Below, in pieces: positions 46,335-55,086 of a DNA stretch of 64,000 nucleotides (the first letter of the stretch is position 1; each line of letters opens with the position of its first letter). Under the pieces are notes generated by a model. It had not been told where the DNA came from. It saw only the letters and a list, made by a program, of their open reading frames with translations, and made no database searches. The DNA comes from Betaproteobacteria bacterium. GTDB lineage: Bacteria; Pseudomonadota; Gammaproteobacteria; Burkholderiales; Thiobacteraceae. A program made the position numbers and the translations under genes. The stretch lies in assembly GCA_024641855.1 (NCBI GenBank), contig JAHECG010000001.1, positions 62,001 through 126,000 on the forward strand. Direction: 5' to 3'.

Positions 46335-46859
46335 TTATGGATAGCTATGCGCTAAGGCTATGTAATGCTGCGCCGAGTAATCGAAGTAAGCCAACTCTTC
46401 TGGCGTGAGGGCGCGCAATTGCTTGGCGGGTCGACCGAGATAGAGAAAGCCGCTTTGCAAGGTTTTTCCTTCCGGCACTAAGCTACCGGCACCCAGTAGT
46501 ACGCGCGGTTCGAGTACGGCTTTATCCATGATGATCGAGCCCATGCCGATCAGGCATTCGTCACCGATGGTGCACCCATGCAAGATGACGCTATGGCCGA
46601 CTGTCACGCGTTCGCCGATGATGAGCGGCGCACCCAGCGCGTCCCACTCGCTCTTATGCGAAACATGCAACATGGCAAGATCCTGGATATTGCTTCCTGC
46701 ACCGATGTGGATGTGATTTACGTCGGCGCGAATCACCGCATTGCACCAAATCGATACATTTTCACCTAGGATCGTTTCGCCGATAATTTGCGCGCTCGGA
46801 TGAATATAGACGCTGTCATGTATTTGTGGATGGGTGCCGTGGTGCGGGATGATGTTCAT
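46335..46859 (-). CDS. Gamma-carbonic anhydrase family protein (YrdA-like)
   Basis: 174-residue left-handed beta-helix protein with hexapeptide repeats (YIHPSAQIIGETILGENVSI). The zinc-site histidines are in QDLAMLHVSH and VGHSVILHGCTIGD. The trimeric YrdA/PaaY group has uncertain activity. I start at MNIIPHHGTHPQIHDSV; the frame extends 17 residues further without support. Divergent from prlC. Confidence 0.92.
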   Translation of the reverse strand: MNIIPHHGTHPQIHDSVYIHPSAQIIGETILGENVSIWCNAVIRADVNHIHIGAGSNIQDLAMLHVSHKSEWDALGAPLIIGERVTVGHSVILHGCTIGDECLIGMGSIIMDKAVLEPRVLLGAGSLVPEGKTLQSGFLYLGRPAKQLRALTPEELAYFDYSAQHYIALAHSYP

Positions 46860-46955
46860 AGGTAACCTGTTTTGACGAAGGTGGGTTGTACTTGCAATGA
46901 GGTGCCACACTATTGCCTAGTATAATGAGCCATTAATGTCCTTGAAAGAAAACCC

Positions 46956-48989
46956 ATGAACCCATTGTTGGATTTTAGCGGTTTACCGCGGTTTGCCGAG
47001 GTTAAAGCCGAACATGTCACCCCGGCTATCGAACAATTGCTGGCGACGAATCGTGCGCTGGTGGAAAAGCTGGTCGCCGATGACAGTGCGACCAGCTGGG
47101 CGGCATTTGTTGCGCCGTTGGAAGATGCGAATGAACACCTATCGCGCGCTTGGTCGCAGGTTTCACACTTGAATGCCGTGGTGAACAGCCCGGAACTGCG
47201 TGCGGTCTACAATGAAAATCTGCCGAAAATTACTGAGTTCTATGCGGACCTATCGCAGAATCTCAAGTTGTTCGAAAAATTCAAGGCGCTGAAAGCGTCG
47301 CCAGAATTTGCGCAATTATCCGTGGCGCAAAAAAAGATCGTCGATAATGAAATTCGTGATTTTCGTTTGGGCGGTGCGGAACTGGCGGAAGCGCAAAAAG
47401 AGCGCTTCAAAGCGATCCAAGAAGCGTTAGCCTCTGCGGCCGCCAAGTTTGAAGAAAACCTGCTCGACACCACGAACGCTTACGCGAACTATGTCGAGCT
47501 TGCCGAGGAAGTTGCTGGCTTACCCGCTGATGTATTGCAAGCGGCACAAGAAGCCGCAAGCGCGGATGGCAAAACAGGTTGGAAATTTACCCTGCATGCG
47601 CCCTCGTATATGCCAGTGATGCAGTACGCAGAACATCGCCCGTTACGTGAAGAAATTTATCGCGCGTATTCCACGCGCGCATCGGAATTTGGCAAACCGG
47701 AGTGGGACAACACGGCGTTGATTAAGCAAATTTTGCAGTTGCGGCAAGAAGCGGCGCAATTGCTGGGTTTTAAGAGTTACGCGGAAGTTTCCTTGGCCAC
47801 CAAAATGGCGCAGACACCGGCTGAGGTGTTGGATTTTCTGCAATCCTTGGCGACACGCGCCAAGCCGTTCGCGCAACAAGATTTGACGGAACTGCGTACA
47901 TTTGCCGCAGAGCAACAGGGTATGCAAGATTTGCAGGCTTGGGATGTGGGTTATTACAGCGAGAAGTTGCGTGAAGCGCGCTATGGTTTTTCCGACGAAG
48001 ACGTAAAACAGTATTTCCCGGAAGGTCCTGTGCTCGATGGCATGTTTAAAGTTGTCGAAACTATTTACGGCTTAACAATTCATCCCACCCATGCGCCGAT
48101 TTGGCATTCAGCGGTGCGGTTTTTTTCCATCACCGATAAAAATGGTCAACTGGTGGGGCAGTTTTACCTCGATTTATACGCGCGCCAGCATAAGCGCGGC
48201 GGAGCCTGGATGGATGATGCGATTACGCGGCGCCGTAGAAATGAGGCGATTCAAACGCCAGTCGCCTATCTCACCTGCAACTTCTCGGCCCCGGTCGGCG
48301 GTAAACCTGCGCTATTCACCCATGATGAAGTGATTACGCTGTTCCATGAATTCGGTCATGGCTTGCACCATCTGCTGACGAAGATTGAAGACCTCGGCGT
48401 GTCCGGCATCAATGGCGTGGAATGGGACGCGGTGGAATTACCCTCGCAGTTCATGGAAAACTTTTGCTGGGAGTGGGATGTTATTCGTCACATGACTAGC
48501 CATGTGGATAGCGGAGAGGCTTTACCGCGAGTTTTGTTCGACAAAATGCTCGCAGCCAAAAATTTCCAGAGCGGCATGCAAACGCTACGCCAAGTCGAAT
48601 TTGCCTTGTTCGATATGCATATCCATGATGACTTCGATAGCTTCGATCCAACGCAAACCGCGTTGACGTTGTTGCAGCGCATTCGCGATCAAGTCGCCGT
48701 CATGCAACCGCCCGCCTACAACCGTTTCCCGAATAATTTTTCGCATATCTTCGCTGGCGGTTATGGCGCGGGCTATTACAGCTATAAATGGGCGGAAGTA
48801 TTGTCCGCCGATGCTTATAGTTTGTTTGAAGAGAATGGCGTGTTGAGCAATGACGTCGGGCACCGTTTCTGGAGCGAGATTTTGGGGCAAGGCGGAAGCC
48901 GCCCTGCATTGGAATCCTTTGTCGCATTCCGCGGCAGGGAACCCACAATCGATGCCTTGTTGCGCCACTCTGGTATGGTGGCCGCATAA
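46956..48989 (+). CDS. prlC: Oligopeptidase A
   Basis: Cytoplasmic M3 zinc metallopeptidase of 677 aa degrading short peptides, including cleaved signal peptides. The zinc motif is LFHEFGHGLHHLL, with the third ligand Glu in GVEWDAVELPSQFMENFCWE. The N terminus (NPLLDFSGLPRFAEVKAEHV) and GYYSYKWAEVLSADAYSLFE near the end are typical. Length matches E. coli PrlC. Confidence 0.96.
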   Translation: MNPLLDFSGLPRFAEVKAEHVTPAIEQLLATNRALVEKLVADDSATSWAAFVAPLEDANEHLSRAWSQVSHLNAVVNSPELRAVYNENLPKITEFYADLSQNLKLFEKFKALKASPEFAQLSVAQKKIVDNEIRDFRLGGAELAEAQKERFKAIQEALASAAAKFEENLLDTTNAYANYVELAEEVAGLPADVLQAAQEAASADGKTGWKFTLHAPSYMPVMQYAEHRPLREEIYRAYSTRASEFGKPEWDNTALIKQILQLRQEAAQLLGFKSYAEVSLATKMAQTPAEVLDFLQSLATRAKPFAQQDLTELRTFAAEQQGMQDLQAWDVGYYSEKLREARYGFSDEDVKQYFPEGPVLDGMFKVVETIYGLTIHPTHAPIWHSAVRFFSITDKNGQLVGQFYLDLYARQHKRGGAWMDDAITRRRRNEAIQTPVAYLTCNFSAPVGGKPALFTHDEVITLFHEFGHGLHHLLTKIEDLGVSGINGVEWDAVELPSQFMENFCWEWDVIRHMTSHVDSGEALPRVLFDKMLAAKNFQSGMQTLRQVEFALFDMHIHDDFDSFDPTQTALTLLQRIRDQVAVMQPPAYNRFPNNFSHIFAGGYGAGYYSYKWAEVLSADAYSLFEENGVLSNDVGHRFWSEILGQGGSRPALESFVAFRGREPTIDALLRHSGMVAA

Positions 48990-49056
48990 AATTTCACTTG
49001 CCTTGGCATTTATCATGTGATATTACATTAATAAATTAATGTAATGGGTTGAACTA

Positions 49057-49524
49057 ATGAGGTTTTTATCCCTAATCGCACTAATGATTTTGGTCGAGCC
49101 GAGCTGGGCGGATACGGCAACCGTCGCGGAAGGTACACGCGTTAATTTACGCAGCGGACGTTCCGAGACATATCGAATCATTAGAAGCCTGGATCCCGGT
49201 ACCAAAGTTGACATCGTGCACGATGATAATGGTTATGTGCATGTCAAAACCGCAGCAGGTGAGGTGGGATGGTTACCGGCGCGCATGATTAACATCGAAG
49301 AAAATACTTCACCAACAACTAAGCCGGATCCAAAGCTAGCGAGTTTACAAGCGGAGCTTTCTCAGATGAGTGCCGAACTCGTGCAAAGTCAGCGTCGCCA
49401 AAATGGGCCTGCACCTTGGGTTGTGGGCAGTATCGGTTTAGGGGGGCTAATCTTGGGTATATTGCTGGGCATCGGTGGTTTGCATGCTTATTATCAACGG
49501 CGGCTTAAAGGCTTGCGCATATGA
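49057..49524 (+). CDS. TIGR04211-type SH3 domain protein (YgiM-like)
   Basis: Envelope protein of 155 aa with a signal peptide (FLSLIALMILVEPSWA), a bacterial SH3 domain (GTRVNLRSGRSETYRIIRSL; VHVKTAAGEVGWLPARM), a short coiled coil and a C-terminal membrane helix (VVGSIGLGGLILGILLGIGG). The layout fits the YgiM-like family, whose role is unknown. It overlaps the next gene by 4 bp. Confidence 0.9.
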   Translation: MRFLSLIALMILVEPSWADTATVAEGTRVNLRSGRSETYRIIRSLDPGTKVDIVHDDNGYVHVKTAAGEVGWLPARMINIEENTSPTTKPDPKLASLQAELSQMSAELVQSQRRQNGPAPWVVGSIGLGGLILGILLGIGGLHAYYQRRLKGLRI

Positions 49525-50087
49525 AAAAAACGCTATTTTTTTTCCTGATTTTCATTGCCTATACCGCGCAAGCGCAGCTTTACCGTTGGGTCGATGAAAA
49601 AGGCAGTGTGCATTACACCGATCAACCGCCGCCACCAAACGCTAAGAAGGTTGAAGAAAAGAAGTTTTCCGGCAATGTGGTTGAAACGGACAAACTGCCT
49701 TATGGCGTGCAGCAAGCGGTGAAGAATTTTCCAGTAACCTTGTATACCGGCGATTGCGGACCGGCGTGCACGTTAGGCAAGGCGTATTTGGTCAAGCGCG
49801 GCATTCCTTTTAGCGAACGTTTGCCAGGCAAGAATCAGGCGGATTTTGAGCAGTTAAAAAAGGCCTCGAAAGACAACCTCATTCCGCAGTTATTAGTGGG
49901 CAAAAGCATTCGTTTGACCGGATTTGATGAAGCGGCGTGGGCCAGTGCATTAGATCAAGCGGGTTACCCTAAAACCAACCCCCTGCCGCCAGGGCAACAA
50001 GCCAAGCCCAGTCAGGCGGATAAAACGCAGCAGCCTGAAAAACCTGTCGCTAAGCCTGCAGATAGCGGCACCGCAAAACCGTACTAA
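49521..50087 (+). CDS. Exported DUF4124-glutaredoxin fusion protein
   Basis: 188-residue periplasmic protein. A signal peptide (FFFLIFIAYTAQA) is followed by a DUF4124 segment (QLYRWVDEKGSVHYTDQPPP). Next comes a glutaredoxin-like domain with strand VTLYTGDCGPACTLGKAYL, where CGPAC supplies two cysteines spaced CxxxC rather than CxxC, and IPQLLVGKSIRLTGFDEAAW. The C terminus is a Lys/Pro/Gln-rich tail. Probably thiol-related, but redox activity with this Cys spacing is not assured. Coupled to the SH3 gene. Confidence 0.85.
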   Translation: MKKTLFFFLIFIAYTAQAQLYRWVDEKGSVHYTDQPPPPNAKKVEEKKFSGNVVETDKLPYGVQQAVKNFPVTLYTGDCGPACTLGKAYLVKRGIPFSERLPGKNQADFEQLKKASKDNLIPQLLVGKSIRLTGFDEAAWASALDQAGYPKTNPLPPGQQAKPSQADKTQQPEKPVAKPADSGTAKPY

Positions 50088-50147
50088 ATTTCGTAGTCTC
50101 TGAATCGGCAGAGCTGAGCTGCCTTTTGCCGAAAGTATCCCCGCTTT

Positions 50148-50915
50148 ATGAAGATCGTGTCTTGGAACGTCAACTCGCTGAAAGTACGTCTGCCGCAAGT
50201 GTTGGATTGGCTCGCAATCGAACAGCCGGATGTCTTGTGCTTGCAAGAGACGAAACAAGAAGATGTGAATTTCCCGTTGACGGAGTTAAATGCGGCTGGC
50301 TATCAATGCGTTTTCTCTGGCCAAAAAACCTATAACGGCGTGGCGATTCTGAGCAAACAGACGTTGCAGCAACCGACTTATGGCATCCCGAACTTTGCTG
50401 ATGAACAAAAGCGCGTATTGGCGGCCACGGTGCAAGGGGTGCGCATTGTGGATGTATATATTCCAAATGGCCAGAGTGTGGATTCGGACAAGTATCAATA
50501 CAAATTGGCTTGGTTGAAAGCCCTGACGACCTGGTTAAAGGAAGAATTAAAGACTTACCCTAAGCTCGCCTTGCTCGGTGATTACAATATTGCACCGGAA
50601 GATCGTGATATACACGAACCCGCCGCCTGGGAAGGCCAAGTCTTATGTTCGGCACCGGAGCGAGCAGCGTTTCAAGAACTGCTAGCGCTGGGGTTGAAAG
50701 ACAGTTTTCGCCTCTTCGAGCAGCCGGAAAAAACCTATTCTTGGTGGGATTACCGGATGAATGCTTTTCGTCGAAATCGGGGGCTGCGGATTGATCATAT
50801 CTTGCTTTCCGCCCCGTTAGCCACCGCTTGCAAAGCATCGCAGATCGATAAAGAAGCGCGCAAAGTTGAGCGGCCATCGGATCACGCACCGGTGTTTGCG
50901 GAAATCGATGTTTGA
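50148..50915 (+). CDS. xthA: Exodeoxyribonuclease III
   Basis: AP endonuclease and 3'-5' exonuclease for base-excision repair, 255 aa. Catalytic motifs are in order: KIVSWNVNSLKVRL, LCLQETKQED, LLGDYNIAPEDRDIHEP, LRIDHILLSAP and RPSDHAPVFAEID. All metal and catalytic residues are present. Starts 60 bp after the glutaredoxin-type gene; converges with the HDOD gene. Confidence 0.96.
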   Translation: MKIVSWNVNSLKVRLPQVLDWLAIEQPDVLCLQETKQEDVNFPLTELNAAGYQCVFSGQKTYNGVAILSKQTLQQPTYGIPNFADEQKRVLAATVQGVRIVDVYIPNGQSVDSDKYQYKLAWLKALTTWLKEELKTYPKLALLGDYNIAPEDRDIHEPAAWEGQVLCSAPERAAFQELLALGLKDSFRLFEQPEKTYSWWDYRMNAFRRNRGLRIDHILLSAPLATACKASQIDKEARKVERPSDHAPVFAEIDV

Positions 50916-50916
50916 A

Positions 50917-51816
50917 CTAAGACGATTGCAATAAAGGCAACCAAGCCGCTGCAGGTGCTACGCCATACCAGTCCCAACTCCTGGCTGCTTGCAGCGTGAC
51001 GCGTCGAATGCGTTGCTGGGTTTCTTCCTCGGAGAGCTTTAAAAATTGCGCAATATCCGTATAGTCATCCGGTAAAGCCGCATCGAACCAATGGTTAGCG
51101 GAGTGCCGCGCTAAGCGGTAGGCCAGCGAAACATTTTTTGTGCGTGGATTCTCAACATTGTGTTCGTCGATTAATGTTCGTAGCAACTTCGGCAAGTGCC
51201 AGCGTTCGGCCAATGCCAATTGCAAATCCAACCCATGAAATCCCAGTACGCGCAGTTGCGCATCGACACTGCGTAAATTCGGATCTGCTCGCATCGAATC
51301 ACGAATATCCCGCATTAGTTGTGGCGCAAAGCAGCACAACAGAATTTCAGCCAAGTTACGCAACAAAGCCGCGATCGCTACTTCATCTGCATCGATATCG
51401 TTGCGTGCGATAGCCCAATCCTGCGCATATAAAGCTGCATGGTGCGCCATACTCATGTTGCGCATTAGGCGGCCAAGCGCATCTGGATACGCCTGAAGCG
51501 TCGTTTCTACTGTGGGCAAACGTGCAAAATGACGGAAAAACGGCGTGGTGCCCAGCATCATGAGCGCGCGTGACATGGTCGTGATTTCCATCGACTGACG
51601 TTTGCTGTGATGGGACTGCAAATAGCGCAATACCTTTAGCGTCATGAGCGGGTCATGCTGAATGGCGCTGGCTATCTCGCGGCCGTTGAGATTATCTTCG
51701 TTTTGCTTGAAACCCACGAGTTCGCGCTCGGTACGTGCGAGTACCGGAATATCCGCTTGATCAAAATATTCGACCCAAGCATCGATGCTTTTTAGAGGAT
51801 GCGTGATCATAAGCAA
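50917..51816 (-). CDS. HDOD domain protein
   Basis: 299-residue cytoplasmic protein with the HDOD fold (REIASAIQHDPLMTLKVLRY; AIAALLRNLAEILLCCFAPQ), a metal-free relative of HD phosphohydrolases used in signalling. The start DAWVEYFDQADIPVLARTER is typical. No output domain is attached. It lies 41 bp after the sortase-linked kinase gene on the same strand and may be cotranscribed with that regulator pair. Confidence 0.88.
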   Translation of the reverse strand: MLMITHPLKSIDAWVEYFDQADIPVLARTERELVGFKQNEDNLNGREIASAIQHDPLMTLKVLRYLQSHHSKRQSMEITTMSRALMMLGTTPFFRHFARLPTVETTLQAYPDALGRLMRNMSMAHHAALYAQDWAIARNDIDADEVAIAALLRNLAEILLCCFAPQLMRDIRDSMRADPNLRSVDAQLRVLGFHGLDLQLALAERWHLPKLLRTLIDEHNVENPRTKNVSLAYRLARHSANHWFDAALPDDYTDIAQFLKLSEEETQQRIRRVTLQAARSWDWYGVAPAAAWLPLLQSS

Positions 51817-51857
51817 ATTATCGGCAGATAAGTTGCTGAGCTTAAGGAGGAATTTGG

Positions 51858-53993
51858 TTAAATAAGCGGTAAGGACACCGTGAAAACCACCCCGGCGCCG
51901 TCTTTGCGATTGGTAGCGCTGACAGTGCCGCGATGATATTCGGTAATCAGTCGCACAATATACAGACCGAAGCCTAAGTGAGGTTCCGTACCGCCTTTAT
52001 GTGGACGTACCGACACCATGGATTGAAATAGCTGTGCGGCCATGGCTTCCGGGAGTAGCGGCCCTTCGTTGGAAATCGTCAATGTGGCGTCTTGCGCGTT
52101 TGTTGCTAGCGCAATATCGATGGTACTGTCGGGCAGGTGGAAATCCACCGCGTTGGCAATCAACTTATCCAGCATTTGCGCGATGAGATCGGGTACGCCG
52201 CTGAGCAGTACGGGTGCAGACGGGATGCGTACATTGAAGGTCGTCTCGGGATAGGCGCCGCGATACCCTTCAATGCAACCCGCTACAACTTGCTGCAAAT
52301 CGAAGCGTTCTTGCTCAGCGCTTTGCAACGCTTGCTCCAATTGCCTAGCTTCGGTCATGCGCGTCAAAATCGTATTCAATCGTTGCACGCCTTCTTGCGC
52401 CCGCTCCATGTATATCTTTGCTTCTGGTGCGCTTGTCTGCTGCGCGAGATTATCTAAAGATGAACGCACCACGGCGATTGGCGTGCGTAATTCGTGCGAT
52501 AAGCGCGAGGCCATGTTTTCCAGGTAGTGGTTGTACTGTCCGAGGCGTTCTAACACACTGGAAATTCCGCGGGATAAGTCGCCAATTTCGTCATTTACGT
52601 GGGCACTTTGTTTCAAGCCGCCACGCACGCGGCCTTTTAGATCGATAGCGGCTTCTGCTTCGCTGCTGAGTTTTCGAATCCGGTAGGATAAACGCGACGC
52701 GAATAAGAGTAATACCAGCATCACGACAAAAAATACTGCTAGTACACTCGTGAGCAATTTTTCCAGGGCTTGATTGCGCATGGTTAACATAGCATTAGTC
52801 GTTTCTTCGACCACCACTGCGCCGATGACTTGGTCTCTCACCCAAATCGGATACGCGCTCGACACAATGACTGCTTGATCATCTTGCGTGGCACGTCGCC
52901 CGGTTTGCGGCACCCCGAGTAAGGCGCTCTCCAGTTCACGCGTTTCAAGCCGGGTGGCGCGCGCGCTATCGTCGGTGAAATCATTACTGGGTTGTCTGAG
53001 AATGCGTGCAAACAAAGGGCGTAACGTGGCCGATTTAATCCGTTCACTGAGGCTTGCGTCCGGAGTTTTGAGAGCCTGCTGCGCACGTTTGAGACTACCG
53101 ATTTCGGCAATCACGCGCTGCCGCTTATCGACCACGCGAATACGGCTGGTGGCACGCCCAAGACCTTGTACGACTTGTTGGATTTCGGGTGACGGGATGA
53201 TTAGACGGCCCATGCCGGCTCGTTGGCTGAGGGTCGAGGTGGTGATCAACGTGCTGGTGCTGGCTTCACTTTGCGAGATCGCCATAACGCCAAAAGCCAA
53301 GCGCTCACCCAGCAAAGACAGCGGAATCGCTAATTCGACGTTGTAGCCTTTTTGCGTTTCACGCCACACGCTTTTGATTCGAGGCTCAGCGGATCCCAGC
53401 ACCAATTTGCCTTCTTCAAACCGTAAGGCATAAGCGGGCCCCTCGCCTGGACGTACTGGGCTGACAGCATAGCGTTTGAATTCTCCTTCGGGCGAAGTCA
53501 GCGCAAACTCGATATGGTCTGCTTGTTCAATCAGGGTTTGCTGTGGTACACGATAGGCGATTTGCGGAACGCTTACTTCGAGCAGCGCATACACATAACT
53601 GCCTTGTTGGCCGAGTCGCAGCGTCAGAGCGGCGTTGCTCACGGGGGCGAAATCGGTACCGGCCGGTGAGGTATAGGTATGCGTTACGATCGCGCTCGGC
53701 CAATCTCTTGCCGCACCATCCAGATCGATGGCGTTAGGCAATGAGAACAAATACAAGTCTCCGGGCTCCTGCCAAGCCGTAGCAGCACTGGGTTGGGCTT
53801 CGAATAATTTGGGGCGATCATGTAGTGCGGTGGCAACGGCCTGCGCCGTGGCGGCGACCGATTGCTCATGGCCTTGGCGCAGAAAGCGCTCCATTTCCTG
53901 CACGAAAGAAATGCCGACCCAAGGCACAGCCAGCAGCACAAGCGAGACTAGTAAGAGCTTGGAACGGATGCCGAAACGGGGGCGCAGAGCCAT
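51858..53993 (-). CDS. pdsS: Sensor kinase of the proteobacterial dedicated sortase system (PdsS-type)
   Basis: 711-residue membrane histidine kinase. TM1 (LLLVSLVLLAVPWVGISFV) precedes a very large periplasmic domain of about 400 residues with a carbohydrate-binding-like beta region (SYVYALLEVSVPQIAYRVPQ). TM2 (LLTSVLAVFFVVMLVLLLFA), a HAMP region (DEIGDLSRGISSVLERLGQ), the H-box LSHELRTPIAVVRSSL and an ATPase domain (FGLYIVRLITEYHRGTV) follow. Architecture and location beside pdsR, the sortase and its substrate fit the PdsS group. The start overlaps the pdsR stop by 1 bp. Stimulus unknown. Confidence 0.88.
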   Translation of the reverse strand: MALRPRFGIRSKLLLVSLVLLAVPWVGISFVQEMERFLRQGHEQSVAATAQAVATALHDRPKLFEAQPSAATAWQEPGDLYLFSLPNAIDLDGAARDWPSAIVTHTYTSPAGTDFAPVSNAALTLRLGQQGSYVYALLEVSVPQIAYRVPQQTLIEQADHIEFALTSPEGEFKRYAVSPVRPGEGPAYALRFEEGKLVLGSAEPRIKSVWRETQKGYNVELAIPLSLLGERLAFGVMAISQSEASTSTLITTSTLSQRAGMGRLIIPSPEIQQVVQGLGRATSRIRVVDKRQRVIAEIGSLKRAQQALKTPDASLSERIKSATLRPLFARILRQPSNDFTDDSARATRLETRELESALLGVPQTGRRATQDDQAVIVSSAYPIWVRDQVIGAVVVEETTNAMLTMRNQALEKLLTSVLAVFFVVMLVLLLFASRLSYRIRKLSSEAEAAIDLKGRVRGGLKQSAHVNDEIGDLSRGISSVLERLGQYNHYLENMASRLSHELRTPIAVVRSSLDNLAQQTSAPEAKIYMERAQEGVQRLNTILTRMTEARQLEQALQSAEQERFDLQQVVAGCIEGYRGAYPETTFNVRIPSAPVLLSGVPDLIAQMLDKLIANAVDFHLPDSTIDIALATNAQDATLTISNEGPLLPEAMAAQLFQSMVSVRPHKGGTEPHLGFGLYIVRLITEYHRGTVSATNRKDGAGVVFTVSLPLI

Positions 53994-54682
53994 TATTCTT
54001 TCCAGCGATAGCCCATGCCATACACCGTATCGATCGCATCGAAACTGGAATCAAGGGCGGCAAATTTCTTGCGGATACGCTTAATGTGCGAGGTGATGGT
54101 GGCATCGTCCACGGTGAGTTTGGCTTCGCTCATCAAATGATCGCGATCCTTTAAATGCCCTGGAAATTTTGCCAGCGCATGCACCATCCAAAACTCAGTT
54201 ACGGTGAGCGATACCGGTTGCCCCTGCCATTGCACGGCCATGCGTTTTAAATCTAATTGCAACGGGCCGCGGGTGAGCAATTCATCGATCTCGGTATGCG
54301 TGGCCACCGCATCCATGCGCCGAAACAAGGCGCTGATACGCGCCAACAAGTGCGGCAGACTAATGTCTTTGGTCAGATAATCATCGGCACCAATCCGTAA
54401 GCCAATCACCGTGTCGAAATCGCTATCGCGTGCGGTGAGAAAAATAATCGCCAGCGTTTCCGATTTGGCGCGTAAATCGCGGCACAGCGTAAAGCCGCCA
54501 TCGATTTCATCGTCTAGCCCAATATCGATCAGCGCTAAATCCGGCAGGCGTGTCTGCATCCCGGCCATGGCCTCGCGCCGATTGGCGTAAGCGGCCACCT
54601 CATAGCCTTGACGGCGCAACGCATCGGCGTAGTTAGCGCGAATCGCCGGCTCGTCTTCCACAATTGCAATGGTTCGTCCCAT
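53993..54682 (-). CDS. pdsR: Response regulator of the dedicated sortase system (PdsR-type, OmpR family)
   Basis: 229-residue transcription factor. The receiver domain has acidic residues in IAIVEDEPAIRANYADAL, the phospho-Asp in LPDLALIDIGLDDE and Lys in DYLTKDISLPHL. A winged-helix DNA-binding domain follows (TVTEFWMVHALAKFPGHLKD; TSHIKRIRKKF; GMGYRWKE). I start at MGRTIAIVEDEP; the longer frame to 54781 is unlikely. It is divergent from the sortase operon, 214 bp from the first small gene, and is its likely regulator. Confidence 0.92.
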   Translation of the reverse strand: MGRTIAIVEDEPAIRANYADALRRQGYEVAAYANRREAMAGMQTRLPDLALIDIGLDDEIDGGFTLCRDLRAKSETLAIIFLTARDSDFDTVIGLRIGADDYLTKDISLPHLLARISALFRRMDAVATHTEIDELLTRGPLQLDLKRMAVQWQGQPVSLTVTEFWMVHALAKFPGHLKDRDHLMSEAKLTVDDATITSHIKRIRKKFAALDSSFDAIDTVYGMGYRWKE

Positions 54683-54896
54683 AGCGGCGAATATACACGA
54701 TTCAGCGCGTAGCGCGCAGGGGCCGATTCGTTCGCCCGAATTTCGCCACAATTCATCCGCGACGCGCCCGCATCGCTCCACTTTATGTCCGATTCAGCAG
54801 CTTAAATACCCATCATGTTCCATCGCGTCTTCAAGCCTTGGATCAGGGCGAAATAAATTAAGCCAACCATCGTGGCTGATTTTTTAGGAGATAGAA

Positions 54897-55061
54897 ATGT
54901 TTTACGGATTATTGCTGGAAGCAGCGAATGCACAAGTGCAGAAACCAGAAGCAGCGCAAACCAATCGATGTGTGGGTGATGAAGAAGAGGTTTGGTGTTT
55001 GGGGATGGAGGCTTGGGTGAGTTGCGACTTGATTCATTCCGGTCAACGCACACATTGCTAA
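54897..55061 (+). CDS. Small Cys-rich acidic protein upstream of the sortase operon
   Basis: A 54-codon frame with a strong Shine-Dalgarno (TTAGGAG, 7 nt before ATG). It reads MFYGLLLEAANAQVQKPEAA, then an acidic segment (CVGDEEEVWCLGMEAWVSC) and ends at Cys54 (SGQRTHC). It has four Cys, no signal peptide and no membrane helix. The stop lies 25 bp before the sortase substrate gene, so both could share a transcript. No family recognised. The translation signal and position are the only evidence that it is real. Confidence 0.45.
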   Translation: MFYGLLLEAANAQVQKPEAAQTNRCVGDEEEVWCLGMEAWVSCDLIHSGQRTHC

Positions 55062-55086
55062 AAAATTAAATTATCAGGGGGTTTTT

